DNA of 64,000 nucleotides from Scandinavium sp002470465 (GCF_040750395.1 NZ_JBFLVD010000014.1:124001-188000); one strand, 5' to 3'. Counted from the first letter of the stretch, positions 1 to 8,086 are shown. The notes: a model not told the origin generated them from the sequence alone. Numbers and translations: made by a program.

Positions 1-523
1 CTGTGCCAATCACGTACACCAGATCGGCGCTGCCGAAATGCTCACGACAGGTTTGCTCGGCGATGTTTGCAAGCCTTGCGGCGCGTTCAGCCACGATTTC
101 GTCGGTGAGCGGCACCGGGTCGCCCGCGCAGGACATGCTGCAATCGAGGTGGATTTTTTTGAAACCCGCAGCGACATAGCATTCGATTAAGCTGTCGGCG
201 TTAGCCATGGCTTCTTCAGCAGGTAAATTCTGCCAGCGATTTGGGCCCAGATGATCGCCGCCGAAAATGAGGCGTGATTCAGGGAAACTAAGTCTGCCGG
301 CGAGCTGACAAACAAATCGGCGAAAATCAGCAGGGGTCATGCCGGTGTAGCCGCCGAACTGATCGACCTGGTTCGAGGTGGCTTCAATCAGCAGCGGGGT
401 CTGCCGGGCATGGGCATAGCGGAGTGCGGCTTCGAGCACCAGCGGATGTGCGGAACAGACGGCATAAATGCCGTTGCCGTTTCCTTGCTTATGCTGCGCG
501 ACGCTATCAATAAGATGTTTCAC
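1..523 (-). CDS. kbaZ: Tagatose-1,6-bisphosphate aldolase accessory subunit, KbaZ/GatZ family (5' part only)
   Basis: The first 174 codons read leftward out of the window, so the 3' end is missing. The translation has the family signatures CSAHPLVLEAAL, IEATSNQVDQFGGYTGMTP and GGDHLGPNRWQ near residues 20, 45 and 80. The start is GTG at 523, with AGAGGAAA just upstream. In this family the Z subunit stabilises and activates the KbaY/AgaY aldolase, which splits tagatose-1,6-bisphosphate in N-acetylgalactosamine/galactosamine breakdown. The divergent neighbour agaR points to KbaZ (aga cluster) rather than GatZ (galactitol cluster). It is probably repressed by AgaR through the sites at 555-756. 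Confidence 0.9.
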   Translation of the reverse strand, partial: MKHLIDSVAQHKQGNGNGIYAVCSAHPLVLEAALRYAHARQTPLLIEATSNQVDQFGGYTGMTPADFRRFVCQLAGRLSFPESRLIFGGDHLGPNRWQNLPAEEAMANADSLIECYVAAGFKKIHLDCSMSCAGDPVPLTDEIVAERAARLANIAEQTCREHFGSADLVYVIGT

Positions 524-554
524 TTTCCTCTCCGTTTCGGATGGTTATGGCATT

Positions 555-756
555 AATCTTTCGTTTTGTTTCAATTAATCCTGCATTATGCTGCTTTAAA
601 AATAAAACGAAAGATAATGGTTTTCCGATCTGTTTCACAAAAGAAACATAATGAAAGGTTTCAGCGGAAAGATAAGCGCGTAAGGCGAGGCGGGCAGCGC
701 TTGCATTTCGGCAAAAGAAAGGCGTTAATAGCTAAAACGAAATGAAACGAAAGTTT
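555..756. promoter_or_regulatory. Three AgaR-type operators between kbaZ and agaR
   Basis: Three copies of a TTTCRTTTYRTTT-like motif lie in the divergent promoter region. Site one is 555-576 (CTTTCGTTTTGTTTCAATT). Site two, on the opposite strand, is about 597-616 (ATCTTTCGTTTTATTT). Site three, also opposite, is 732-756 (TTTCGTTTCATTTCGTTTT), ending a few bases before the agaR ribosome binding site. They resemble the AgaR consensus described in E. coli. Site three would let AgaR repress itself, and site one sits close to the kbaZ start. An imperfect inverted repeat TGTTTC/GAAACA lies at about 631-648. Confidence 0.7.
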
Positions 757-773
757 TTCTTAAAGGAGCTCTT

Positions 774-1583
774 ATGAGCAACAGCGAATTGTCCGCAGAA
801 AAGCGCATTAGCGGCACCAGCGAAAGGCGTGAGCAGATTATCCAGCGGTTGCGGCAGCAGGGAAGCGTGCAGGTTAACGATCTTTCTGCCGCCTTTGGCG
901 TCTCCACGGTGACCATCCGCAATGACCTGGCTTTCCTGGAAAAACAGGGGATTGCGGTGCGCGCCTACGGCGGAGCGCTAATTTGCGAGGGCAATACGCC
1001 CGTGCACGAGCCGTCGGTGGAGGACAAAAGCGCCCTCAACACCGGGGTGAAGCGCAATATTGCCCGTGCTGCTGCCGACCTTATCAAAGCGGGCCATCGC
1101 ATCATTCTGGATTCCGGGACCACCACCTGTGAGATTGCCAGAATGCTCCGCCAGCACACGGAGGTCATCGTCATGACCAACGGCATGAACGTCGCCAACG
1201 CGCTGCTGGAGGCCGATGGGGTTGAGCTGCTGATGACCGGCGGGCATCTGCGTCGTCAGTCGCAGTCGTTCTATGGCGACCAGGCCGAACAGTCGTTGCA
1301 GAACTACCACTTCGACATGCTGTTTCTCGGGGTGGATGCCATCGACACCGATCGCGGCGTCAGCACGCATAATGAAGATGAAGCTCGTCTCAACCGCCGG
1401 ATGTGCGAGGTGGCCGAGCGCATCATCGTGGTGACCGACTCCAGTAAGTTCAATCGCTCCAGCCTGCATAAAATTATCGATACCCCGCGTATCGACATGA
1501 TCATCACCGACGAAGGTATTCCGGCAGAAAGCCTGAAAGAGCTGCAGCGTGTGGGGATTGAGGTGTTGCAGGTGAAGGCGTAA
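774..1583 (+). CDS. agaR: DeoR-family transcriptional repressor of the aga (N-acetylgalactosamine) genes
   Basis: This 269-residue protein has the length of E. coli AgaR and matches it closely from memory over nearly its whole length. An N-terminal winged helix of the DeoR type (SERREQIIQRLRQQGSVQV, then FGVSTVTIRNDLAFLEKQG) spans about residues 16-70. The C-terminal sugar-phosphate-sensing domain carries DSGTTTCEIARML, TNGMNVANALLE and STHNEDEARLNRRM. The ATG at 774 follows AAAGGAG. The gene diverges from kbaZ, and the operators between the two genes fit repression of both. The inducer is expected to be a phosphorylated amino sugar, as known for the family. Confidence 0.95.
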   Translation: MSNSELSAEKRISGTSERREQIIQRLRQQGSVQVNDLSAAFGVSTVTIRNDLAFLEKQGIAVRAYGGALICEGNTPVHEPSVEDKSALNTGVKRNIARAAADLIKAGHRIILDSGTTTCEIARMLRQHTEVIVMTNGMNVANALLEADGVELLMTGGHLRRQSQSFYGDQAEQSLQNYHFDMLFLGVDAIDTDRGVSTHNEDEARLNRRMCEVAERIIVVTDSSKFNRSSLHKIIDTPRIDMIITDEGIPAESLKELQRVGIEVLQVKA

Positions 1584-1652
1584 TTGCGGGATTTGGAAAA
1601 GGAAGAGCCGGGTAGCGCTGGCGCATACCCGGCCTGGAAGCCTGCAAGACAA

Positions 1653-3224
1653 TCAGGTCACCGGCGCCGGGTTAAACACCGCCAGCTGATTGTGCAGCCC
1701 CCACTGGTCGGAAAACGTCTTTTTGCGCCCGCTCGCTACATCCAGAATAAAGTGGAACAGCCTCCAGCCGACATCCTCAATAGTTTCTTCCCCGGTGGCT
1801 ATCGTGCCTGCATTGATGTCCATAAGGTCATACCAGCGGTTGGCGAGCGCCGTGCGCGTTGCCATCTTGATGACTGGCACCGCCATCAGGCCGTAAGGCG
1901 TGCCTCGCCCGGTGGTAAACACCTGAACCGTTATCCCGGAGGCGACCTGCTGCGTGCCGCAGACGAAGTCGCTGGCGGGCGTGGCGGCGTATATCAGGCC
2001 ACGCTTCGTCGGGCGCTGCCCCGGAGAGAGCACTTCGACAATCGCGCTTTGCCCGGATTTGGCAATCGATCCCAATGCTTTTTCTACCACGTTCGCCAGC
2101 CCGCCTTTTTTATTGCCGGGCGAAGGGTTGGCGCTGCGGTCCGTTTTGCCCATATCGAGATAGTTATCGTACCAGGCCATCTCCTCCAGCAGGCGTTTGC
2201 CGACCTCTTCGTTAATGGCGCGCGGCGTGAGCAGGTGAATCGCGTCGCGCACTTCAGTCACCTCCGAGAACATCACCGTGGCGCCACAGCGGACCAACAG
2301 ATCTGAGGCGTAGCCGACAGCCGGGTTGGCGGTGACGCCGGAGAAGGCATCGCTGCCGCCGCACTGCATGCCGACCACCAGGTCAGATGCCGGGCAGGTT
2401 TCGCGCTGGCGCTGGTTGAGCTTAGCCAGATGTCGTTCGGCGACCTGCAAAATATCGTCGACCATTGAGCGAAAACCGACGTGCTGCTCATCCTGCAAAC
2501 GCACAACGCTGGCGCCGTCCACCGGAATGGCCTGTACATCTTCACTCCCCTGTAGCAGCCGCTCCGGCTGAAGCTTTTCACAGCCAAGCCCGACGACCAT
2601 CACTTCGCCACCGAAATTAGGGTTCAGGGCGATATTGTGGATGGTGCGAATCGGCACGATGGCGGCGGGCGCATTGATAGCCACGCCGCAGCCGTAGAGG
2701 TGATTGAGGCCAACCACGCCGTCGACGTTAGGGTATTTAGGCAGTAAGTCGCGCTCGATAATTTTCACCACAAAATCCACAACGCCCGCCACGCAGTGGA
2801 CGCTGGTGGAAATACCAAGCAGATTTTTAGTGCCGACGCTGCCGTCTGCATTGCGATAACCTTCGAAGGTATAGCCTTCCAGGGCAGGCAATGGCTCTGG
2901 CACCCGCGTGGCTAATGGCAGGGTTGCCAGCGGCGGCGCTTCCGGCAGAGCGACGGTAGATTCATCAATCCAGCTGCCTTGTGCGATATCCCGCACCGCA
3001 TAGCCAATGACTTCGCCGTAGCGGACAATTTCGCCGTGGCATGGAATAGCCTCCAGCGCGACCTTATGGCCCTGAGGAATATGCTCCACCAGCGTCAGGC
3101 CGTCGGCAAAACAGGTTCCTGCCTTTAGCCCATTATCGTTAACAATAATGGCGACGTTATCAGCGGCATGCACTTTGATATAAATTGCCTGCGGTGCCTT
3201 ATCCCGGATTTCGATATCAGCCAT
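1653..3224 (-). CDS. garD: Galactarate dehydratase
   Basis: GarD dehydrates D-galactarate (mucate) to 5-keto-4-deoxy-D-glucarate, the first step of galactarate catabolism. The product of 523 residues equals the E. coli length. The N-terminal SAF-like domain (about 1-110) contains KVHAADNVAIIVNDNGLKAG. The catalytic UxaA/GarD domain follows, with VGLNHLYGCGVAINAPAA, MQCGGSDAFSGVTANPA, NPSPGNKKGGLANVVEK and FTTGRGTPYGLMAVPV. The start at 3224 (MADIEI) is preferred over an upstream in-frame ATG at 3302 because it has GGAGAAAA upstream and matches family length. It diverges from garL and shares a promoter region with it. Confidence 0.97.
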   Translation of the reverse strand: MADIEIRDKAPQAIYIKVHAADNVAIIVNDNGLKAGTCFADGLTLVEHIPQGHKVALEAIPCHGEIVRYGEVIGYAVRDIAQGSWIDESTVALPEAPPLATLPLATRVPEPLPALEGYTFEGYRNADGSVGTKNLLGISTSVHCVAGVVDFVVKIIERDLLPKYPNVDGVVGLNHLYGCGVAINAPAAIVPIRTIHNIALNPNFGGEVMVVGLGCEKLQPERLLQGSEDVQAIPVDGASVVRLQDEQHVGFRSMVDDILQVAERHLAKLNQRQRETCPASDLVVGMQCGGSDAFSGVTANPAVGYASDLLVRCGATVMFSEVTEVRDAIHLLTPRAINEEVGKRLLEEMAWYDNYLDMGKTDRSANPSPGNKKGGLANVVEKALGSIAKSGQSAIVEVLSPGQRPTKRGLIYAATPASDFVCGTQQVASGITVQVFTTGRGTPYGLMAVPVIKMATRTALANRWYDLMDINAGTIATGEETIEDVGWRLFHFILDVASGRKKTFSDQWGLHNQLAVFNPAPVT

Positions 3225-3576
3225 TGTTCCGTTTTCTCCAGTATGAAAAGAGACAGCGAAATAAAGAAAATGAAGAGCCGCCAATATGCCGGGGGAATGC
3301 ACGGGAAAATGTGATCGCTATCACTCAATAAGCCGCCGGAAACCTAGCCGGGCCAGCAATATCACGTTCTGTGGCGCAGCGCGTATCAGGGTGTGCAGAT
3401 GCACAGGACAATGAAAGAAACGGGTAAAGATATTGGTTTCCTGCACAATGCGCGACTCTTCAGGGCTGCTTATACTGAACAGGTTTTTATTTCAGAGCCT
3501 GCGCATTGGGCGGCAGATAAATAAGAAGGGCGTGGGGTTCACTGACTGACGAATAAAATAACCAAAGGCTGAAATC
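3225..3576. promoter_or_regulatory. Divergent garD/garL promoter region with a CRP site
   Basis: These 352 bases hold no convincing gene. A near-consensus CRP site lies at 3310-3325 (TGTGA TCGCTA TCACT), about 85 bases upstream of the garD start. In E. coli the gar promoters are activated by CdaR; I could not identify a CdaR operator with confidence. In E. coli garP is the first gene on the garL side; here garL follows this region directly. Confidence 0.6.
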
Positions 3577-4347
3577 ATGACGAACGGATTATTTCCGAAC
3601 ACCTTCAAGGCTGCGCTGGCGGCACATCAGATTCAGATTGGCTGCTGGTCAGCATTGGCGAACCCAATCAGCACTGAAGTACTGGGGCTGGCTGGCTTCG
3701 ACTGGCTGGTGCTGGACGGAGAGCATGCCCCCAACGATATCTCGACTTTTATTCCACAGCTGATGGCGCTGAAGGGAAGCTCAAGCGCCCCGGTGGTGAG
3801 GGTGCCAACTAACGAACCGGTCATTATTAAGCGCCTGCTGGATATCGGCTTCCATAACTTCCTGATCCCGTTTGTCGAAACGCAAGAAGAAGCCATTCTT
3901 GCGGTAGCCTCCACGCGTTATCCGCCTGAAGGGATCCGCGGCGTGTCGGTATCACACCGCGCCAATATGTTTGGCACCGTGCCGGACTATTTCACTCAGT
4001 CGAACAACAACATTTCCGTTCTGGTGCAGATCGAAAGCCAGACAGGGGTGGACAACGTCGATGCTATCGCGGCTACTGACGGCGTGGACGGCATATTTGT
4101 CGGTCCGAGCGATCTGGCCGCGGCCTTCGGCCATCTTGGCAACGCGTCGCATCCTGAGGTGCAGAAATGCATTCAGCACATCTTCGCGCGCGCCAAAGCG
4201 CATGGTAAACCGAGCGGTATTCTGGCGCCCGTTGAGGCCGACGCCCGTCGCTATCTGGAGTGGGGAGCAACCTTCGTTGCCGTCGGCAGCGATCTCGGCG
4301 TATTCCGCTCCGCCACGCAAAAGCTGGCTGACGCCTTTAAAAAATAA
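3577..4347 (+). CDS. garL: 5-keto-4-deoxy-D-glucarate aldolase
   Basis: GarL cleaves 5-keto-4-deoxy-D-glucarate to pyruvate and tartronate semialdehyde, acting directly after GarD. The length of 256 residues equals E. coli GarL. HpaI/GarL class II aldolase signatures are present: LVLDGEHAPND near residue 46, PVVRVPTN near 70, GIRGVSVSHRANMFG near 118, VQIESQTGVDNVDAIA near 150 and DGIFVGPSDLAAAFGHLG near 172. The ATG at 3577 is preceded by AAAGGCTG. The gene is followed by garR after 29 bases and forms a two-gene operon here. The garP transporter gene that precedes it in E. coli is absent. Confidence 0.96.
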   Translation: MTNGLFPNTFKAALAAHQIQIGCWSALANPISTEVLGLAGFDWLVLDGEHAPNDISTFIPQLMALKGSSSAPVVRVPTNEPVIIKRLLDIGFHNFLIPFVETQEEAILAVASTRYPPEGIRGVSVSHRANMFGTVPDYFTQSNNNISVLVQIESQTGVDNVDAIAATDGVDGIFVGPSDLAAAFGHLGNASHPEVQKCIQHIFARAKAHGKPSGILAPVEADARRYLEWGATFVAVGSDLGVFRSATQKLADAFKK

Positions 4348-4376
4348 CCACCACCGTAATTGAGAAGGAACAGAAG

Positions 4377-5267
4377 ATGACGATGAAAGTGGGCTTTATT
4401 GGCCTGGGCATTATGGGTAAACCGATGAGTAAAAACCTGCTGAAGGCGGGATACTCGCTGGTGGTGTCGGACCGCAATCCTGAAGCGGTGGCTGAAGTGA
4501 TTGCCGCGGGCGCGGAAGCCGCCAGCACGGCCAAAGATATTGCTGAGCAGTGCGACGTCATTATCACCATGCTGCCGAATTCGCCGCACGTGAAGGAGGT
4601 GGCGCTCGGTGAGAACGGCATTATTGACGGCGCGAAGCCGGGCACGGTGCTGATTGATATGAGCTCCATTGCGCCGCTGGCGAGCCGTGAAATCAGCGAG
4701 GCGCTGAAGGCCAAAGGCGTGGCGATGCTGGATGCGCCGGTCAGCGGCGGTGAGCCAAAAGCCATCGACGGCACGCTCTCCGTGATGGTGGGCGGCGATA
4801 AAGTGATTTTCGACCGCTATTACGATTTGCTGAAATCGATGGCAGGTTCCGTCGTGCATACCGGTGAAATCGGTGCGGGTAACGTCACCAAGCTCGCCAA
4901 TCAGGTGATTGTGGCGCTGAATATTGCGGCCATGTCGGAGGCGCTGACGCTGGCGACTAAAGCGGGTGTGAATCCGGACTTAGTGTATCAGGCTATTCGC
5001 GGTGGTCTGGCGGGAAGCACCGTGCTGGATGCCAAAGCGCCAATGGTGATGGACAGAAACTTCAGGCCGGGCTTCCGAATCGACCTGCACATCAAAGATT
5101 TAGCCAATGCGCTGGATACTTCTCACGGCGTGGGCGCACAGCTGCCGCTGACCGCAGCGGTCATGGAGATGATGCAGGCGCTGCGTGCCGACGGGCTGGG
5201 AACCGCCGATCATAGCGCGCTGGCCTGCTATTACGAAAAACTGGCGAAGGTGGAAGTCACCCGCTAA
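4377..5267 (+). CDS. garR: Tartronate semialdehyde reductase (2-hydroxy-3-oxopropionate reductase)
   Basis: GarR reduces tartronate semialdehyde to D-glycerate with NAD(P)H, the step after GarL. It has 296 residues, as in E. coli. The N-terminal Rossmann fold starts with KVGFIGLGIMGKPMSKNLL. The substrate motif DAPVSGGEPKAIDGTLSVM lies near residue 122, and the catalytic lysine is in GNVTKLANQ near residue 171. An SD of GAAGGAACAG precedes the ATG at 4377. In E. coli the next gene is garK (glycerate 2-kinase) and then rnpB. Here the rnpB promoter begins about 45 bases after the stop codon, so the kinase must come from another locus. Confidence 0.97.
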   Translation: MTMKVGFIGLGIMGKPMSKNLLKAGYSLVVSDRNPEAVAEVIAAGAEAASTAKDIAEQCDVIITMLPNSPHVKEVALGENGIIDGAKPGTVLIDMSSIAPLASREISEALKAKGVAMLDAPVSGGEPKAIDGTLSVMVGGDKVIFDRYYDLLKSMAGSVVHTGEIGAGNVTKLANQVIVALNIAAMSEALTLATKAGVNPDLVYQAIRGGLAGSTVLDAKAPMVMDRNFRPGFRIDLHIKDLANALDTSHGVGAQLPLTAAVMEMMQALRADGLGTADHSALACYYEKLAKVEVTR

Positions 5268-5310
5268 CAGCGTTGCTGCTGCGCTGCGAGTCGGGATGCA
5301 GCCCGAAGGG

Positions 5311-5338
5311 TGACAAAGCTATGCGAACCCTCTATACT
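5311..5338 (+). promoter_or_regulatory. rnpB promoter
   Basis: A -35 element TGACAA (5311-5316) and a -10 element TATACT (5333-5338) are separated by 16 bases. A GC-rich stretch GCGCGCC follows, just before the RNA start at about 5346. This layout resembles the main E. coli rnpB promoter. The GC-rich discriminator is typical of stringently controlled stable RNA promoters. Confidence 0.8.
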
Positions 5339-5345
5339 GCGCGCC

Positions 5346-5724
<379 letters not shown>

Positions 5725-5730
5725 TCTTTC

Positions 5731-5755
5731 AGAACCCCGCTTCGGCGGGGTTCTT
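5731..5755 (+). terminator. rnpB terminator T1
   Basis: The hairpin AGAACCCCGC TTCG GCGGGGTTCTT, with a stable TTCG loop and a following T-rich stretch, lies seven bases after the mature 3' end of M1 RNA. Confidence 0.9.
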
Positions 5756-5842
5756 GCTTTATGCGCGAGTGAGATGAATGACTGTCCACGACGCTATGCC
5801 CAAAAGAAAGCGGCTTATCGGCCGGCTTCAACTTTTATAAAG

Positions 5843-5873
5843 ACGCCCGCAGATGAAAATCTGTGGGCGTTTT
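5843..5873 (+). terminator. rnpB terminator T2 (after repeat unit two)
   Basis: The stem ACGCCCGCAGAT/ATCTGTGGGCGT has one G-T pair and a GAAA loop, and is followed by TTTTG. It occupies the same place relative to repeat unit two as T1 does to unit one. Confidence 0.85.
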
Positions 5874-5956
5874 GCTTTGTGGCAGCAAGTGATGAATGGC
5901 TGTCCCTTCCTCTGTCTCAATAAAAAGAAAGCGACTTAGTGGTCAGCTTCGCTAAC

Positions 5957-6170
5957 CTTGCTTTGTCTCCTCTTTAATTCTAAATAGCCCTGAATTACTG
6001 TGAGTAAAGCACTAAAAGAGTTCGATGCGATAAATATAAGATACATCATCAAGAAGCTATATTTACATAAACTTACATTGTTGTTAAGTGATTCACTATT
6101 TAAATAAGTTTTTGCATGTGTAACAGTTAAATGGCGGAAAGCAAGCGACTAACCAATAAAAGGAATCTTT
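5957..6170. other. AT-rich leader of the microcin-like gene
   Basis: This gene-free stretch is much richer in A and T than the surrounding gar and tdc genes, which suggests transferred DNA. It contains direct repeat copy 1 (6062-6116) and ends with an AAAAGGAA ribosome binding site at 6158-6165. A promoter for the downstream pair probably lies here, but I cannot assign one confidently. Confidence 0.5.
6062..6116 (+). repeat. Direct repeat copy 1 flanking the microcin-like cassette
   Basis: Shared blocks are TTTACATAA, TTGTTGTT, ATTCACTATTT and GTTTT, in the same order and nearly the same spacing as in copy 2 at 6820-6874. The two copies enclose the peptide gene and its candidate immunity gene. 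Confidence 0.7.
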
Positions 6171-6551
6171 ATGACAAAAATAAAAGAATTAAGTTTAGAT
6201 GAGATGGCGTTAGTCAGCGGCGGTGAGAGCATGATGAGTGCAGCAAATCGTGGAACGACAAAAGGTAGCACTTCCTATGGAGGGCAGGCAAACGGGTTTC
6301 AACCGAATTATGCTGCGGCTGGAGGAACGGGAAGTTGTGGCGCAGGTGTTGCTGGAGGTTTGGTTGGTGGTATAACTGCTGCGGCTATTGCTACAGGTGT
6401 TATTACCGGTGGAATTGGTTTTGTGGGCACTCTCGCGGCAGGAGCTATTGCGGGGGGATGTTTCTCTGGCGGGGCGAGCAGCGGCAACGGAGGGAAAGTG
6501 GGTTCAAATAACTGTTCTGGCGGTGGAGCGGGGGCGACTTGCAGTAGATAA
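6171..6551 (+). CDS. Class II microcin-like precursor with double-glycine leader
   Basis: The 126-residue product begins with an 18-residue leader, MTKIKELSLDEMALVSGG. It fits the double-glycine leader consensus cut by C39-peptidase ABC exporters (compare the microcin V leader MRTLTLNELDSVSGG). The predicted 108-residue mature part is very rich in Gly, Ala and Ser. It has a hydrophobic glycine-zipper-like core at residues 58-97, and four cysteines (56, 97, 115, 124) that could form two disulfides. The tail is Gly/Ser/Asn-rich. AAAAGGAA precedes the ATG. A small membrane protein gene follows after 22 bases, as expected for an immunity gene. No CvaA/CvaB-like exporter is in the window, so export must use genes elsewhere. 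Activity and target are unknown. Confidence 0.7.
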   Translation: MTKIKELSLDEMALVSGGESMMSAANRGTTKGSTSYGGQANGFQPNYAAAGGTGSCGAGVAGGLVGGITAAAIATGVITGGIGFVGTLAAGAIAGGCFSGGASSGNGGKVGSNNCSGGGAGATCSR

Positions 6552-6573
6552 TTTTGGAATTAAGGTATTAATA

Positions 6574-6798
6574 ATGATTTTTAATATGAAAAGAGTGATG
6601 ACAATATTTTTAACTGTATTCACATTGTACTTTGTTTTTACTAATTCACCTATCCTTGAATTGAAAAGGGAAACAATATTACAACAGTTGGCTTTTTTTG
6701 TAATAATAACAAGTATTCCGTCAGGGTTGGTTTTTTTATATGAAAAACTTATTGCTATTGCGGAATGGTTTCTGCTAAACATAATAAATGGTAAGTAA
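6574..6798 (+). CDS. Small two-helix membrane protein, candidate immunity protein
   Basis: This is a 74-residue, very hydrophobic protein from an AT-rich reading frame. Two membrane segments are visible, about residues 8-24 (MTIFLTVFTLYFVF) and 38-57 (QLAFFVIITSIPSGLVFLY), joined by a short charged loop (ELKRE). Small two-helix membrane proteins encoded directly after the precursor gene are the usual form of class II microcin immunity proteins. I did not recognise a specific family. The ATG at 6574 has only a weak upstream AAGG. An in-frame ATG four codons later (6586) is possible. The 22-base gap to the precursor gene suggests one transcript. Confidence 0.6.
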   Translation: MIFNMKRVMTIFLTVFTLYFVFTNSPILELKRETILQQLAFFVIITSIPSGLVFLYEKLIAIAEWFLLNIINGK

Positions 6799-6819
6799 AG
6801 GCATAAAGCAGGAATTGCG

Positions 6820-6874
6820 TTTACATAAGCCTGTGTTGTTGTTGGTTAATTCACTATTTCAATGGGTTTTGTTA
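6820..6874 (+). repeat. Direct repeat copy 2 flanking the microcin-like cassette
   Basis: This is the diverged partner of 6062-6116, beginning with TTTACATAA and carrying TTGTTGTTGGTTAATTCACT. It lies 22 bases after the immunity candidate. Confidence 0.7.
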
Positions 6875-7153
6875 TTTTAAAACATGTTCCGAAAGTGCAT
6901 GGTAAATAACAAGAGCAACGAAGATTACTATCGCATGAGTGTTGGAGCCGGGTGCGTTTTCATTATGACCTATGGCAGATATGAACTGCTCTGCTCAATT
7001 ATGACGCCGTGTTTCCTTTGCCGTGCTCCGACATATTTTCACCAGAACAACGAGCTGGCTTTGCACGAGTCCTGGATCGGCTGACTGAACGGTCAGCGTA
7101 CAGCTATATTCGCTGAAGAGTAAGGATTACGGCCAGCCAATGCCTGTCCGGAG
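6875..7153. other. Gene-free stretch between the microcin-like cassette and the iron locus
   Basis: No convincing gene is present. A 66-codon frame at 6884-7084 lacks a ribosome binding site and family features. The stretch contains diverged repeat A (6993-7101), related to the sequence at 14745-14864. The junction probably marks an edge of an acquired segment. Confidence 0.5.
6993..7101 (+). repeat. Diverged repeat A bracketing the iron locus (left copy)
   Basis: Blocks shared with 14745-14864 include GCTCAATNATGACG, GTGTTTCCTT, CCGACAT, CTTTGCAC, GTCCTGGAT and GGCTGACTGA, all in the same order. The right copy lies upstream of the YhcN-like gene, so this left copy may be a relic of that gene's upstream region. 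Confidence 0.7.
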
Positions 7154-7909
7154 TCAGGCAGCAATATCACCCGCAGTCTGAATATAGCGCAACGGCGAGA
7201 CGCCGAGCTTCTTGCGGAACATCGCGATAAAGGCGCTGGCGCTGGCATAACCCAATTCATGCGCCAGTTTGCCGATCGCTGCCCCCCGGGCAAGATTACA
7301 CACTGCTTCCAGCAGGCGAATCTGCTGGCGCCACTCGGAGAAACTGAGGTTGGTCTCCTCGCGAAACAGTCTTGCCAGCGTGCGTTCACTGGCCCCGACC
7401 TTTTGCCCCCACCACGACAGGGTAGCCGTATGGTCCAGTTCGCGGCATAACGTATCGCACACCTGCCGCACGCGCCGATCGCGAGGAAGGATCACATGGC
7501 AAAGCATGCTGGTTGGTAAACGGGAGAGTTCATCGTTTAATAGCGCGGAAATCAGCGCCTGGCGTTCCGCCGGGATCCCCTCATCCAGGCCAGCCGTAAT
7601 CAGCGTATGCAGGAGCGGCGTTGCTGCCAGGCCACGACAATGAGAGCCAAACTGGCGCGAAGCCTGAGGCGTTAAGTAGATATTTTGCGTTACCACGTGG
7701 TCAATCGCCTGCAGACCATGTGATAAACCTCCGGGCAGCCAGATGGCGCGTCCGGGCGAAAGTAACCAGATATGCTGCGGAGTGACGATTTTTGCCACCC
7801 CACGTAACATATAAATCATCTGCCCTTGTTCATGCTGATGAACCGGCTCTTCGCTGCCCGGGGTATATTTCAGCTGACGCAGCCCTTCAATAGCCTGCTG
7901 GATTGTCAT
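7154..7909 (-). CDS. AraC-family transcriptional regulator of the iron locus
   Basis: The product has 251 residues from the ATG at 7909, which has AGGTGA upstream. An in-frame ATG at 7939 would add ten residues but lacks a good ribosome binding site. An N-terminal cupin-like domain (VHQHEQGQMIYMLRGVAKI, then SPGRAIWLPGGLSHGLQ) is followed by two helix-turn-helix units. Signatures are WWGQKVGASERTLARLFRE and KLAHELGYASASAFIAMFRK, and the tail is GVSPLRYI. It resembles the NimR-like cupin plus AraC architecture. It diverges from the siderophore receptor gene 177 bases away, so it probably controls that operon. The effector is unknown; a ferric siderophore would be a reasonable guess. Confidence 0.85.
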   Translation of the reverse strand: MTIQQAIEGLRQLKYTPGSEEPVHQHEQGQMIYMLRGVAKIVTPQHIWLLSPGRAIWLPGGLSHGLQAIDHVVTQNIYLTPQASRQFGSHCRGLAATPLLHTLITAGLDEGIPAERQALISALLNDELSRLPTSMLCHVILPRDRRVRQVCDTLCRELDHTATLSWWGQKVGASERTLARLFREETNLSFSEWRQQIRLLEAVCNLARGAAIGKLAHELGYASASAFIAMFRKKLGVSPLRYIQTAGDIAA

Positions 7910-8040
7910 CTTCACCTGCCTTTGTCCGATTCTCACCATTTATGAGCACTGCTGCGTATAGAGACAACTTTTGTCTTAATGGCGACATCCAGGTGGCCAG
8001 TTGCGCCATTCTGCCATGGACGGGCTTCTCTTTTAAAGTT

Positions 8041-8059
8041 GAATAATTATCATTTCCAC
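8041..8059. promoter_or_regulatory. Candidate Fur box upstream of the siderophore receptor
   Basis: GAATAATTATCATTTCC resembles the Fur consensus GATAATGATAATCATTATC. It sits about 30 bases before the receptor start, which fits iron repression of the operon. Confidence 0.6.
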
Positions 8060-8086
8060 CTAACTCTAATAACAGTCGGAAATAAT

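Noticed and set aside
1584..2306. 240-codon frame on the plus strand
   Set aside because: It lies antisense to garD, which matches the family over its full length. No ribosome binding site or family features.
4251..4859. 202-codon minus-strand frame over garL/garR
   Set aside because: It is antisense to two well-matched genes, and its histidine-rich composition is typical of a reverse-strand shadow.
6884..7084. 66-codon frame after the microcin pair
   Set aside because: No ribosome binding site, odd composition, and it runs across the diverged repeat A that also occurs as noncoding sequence near 14745.
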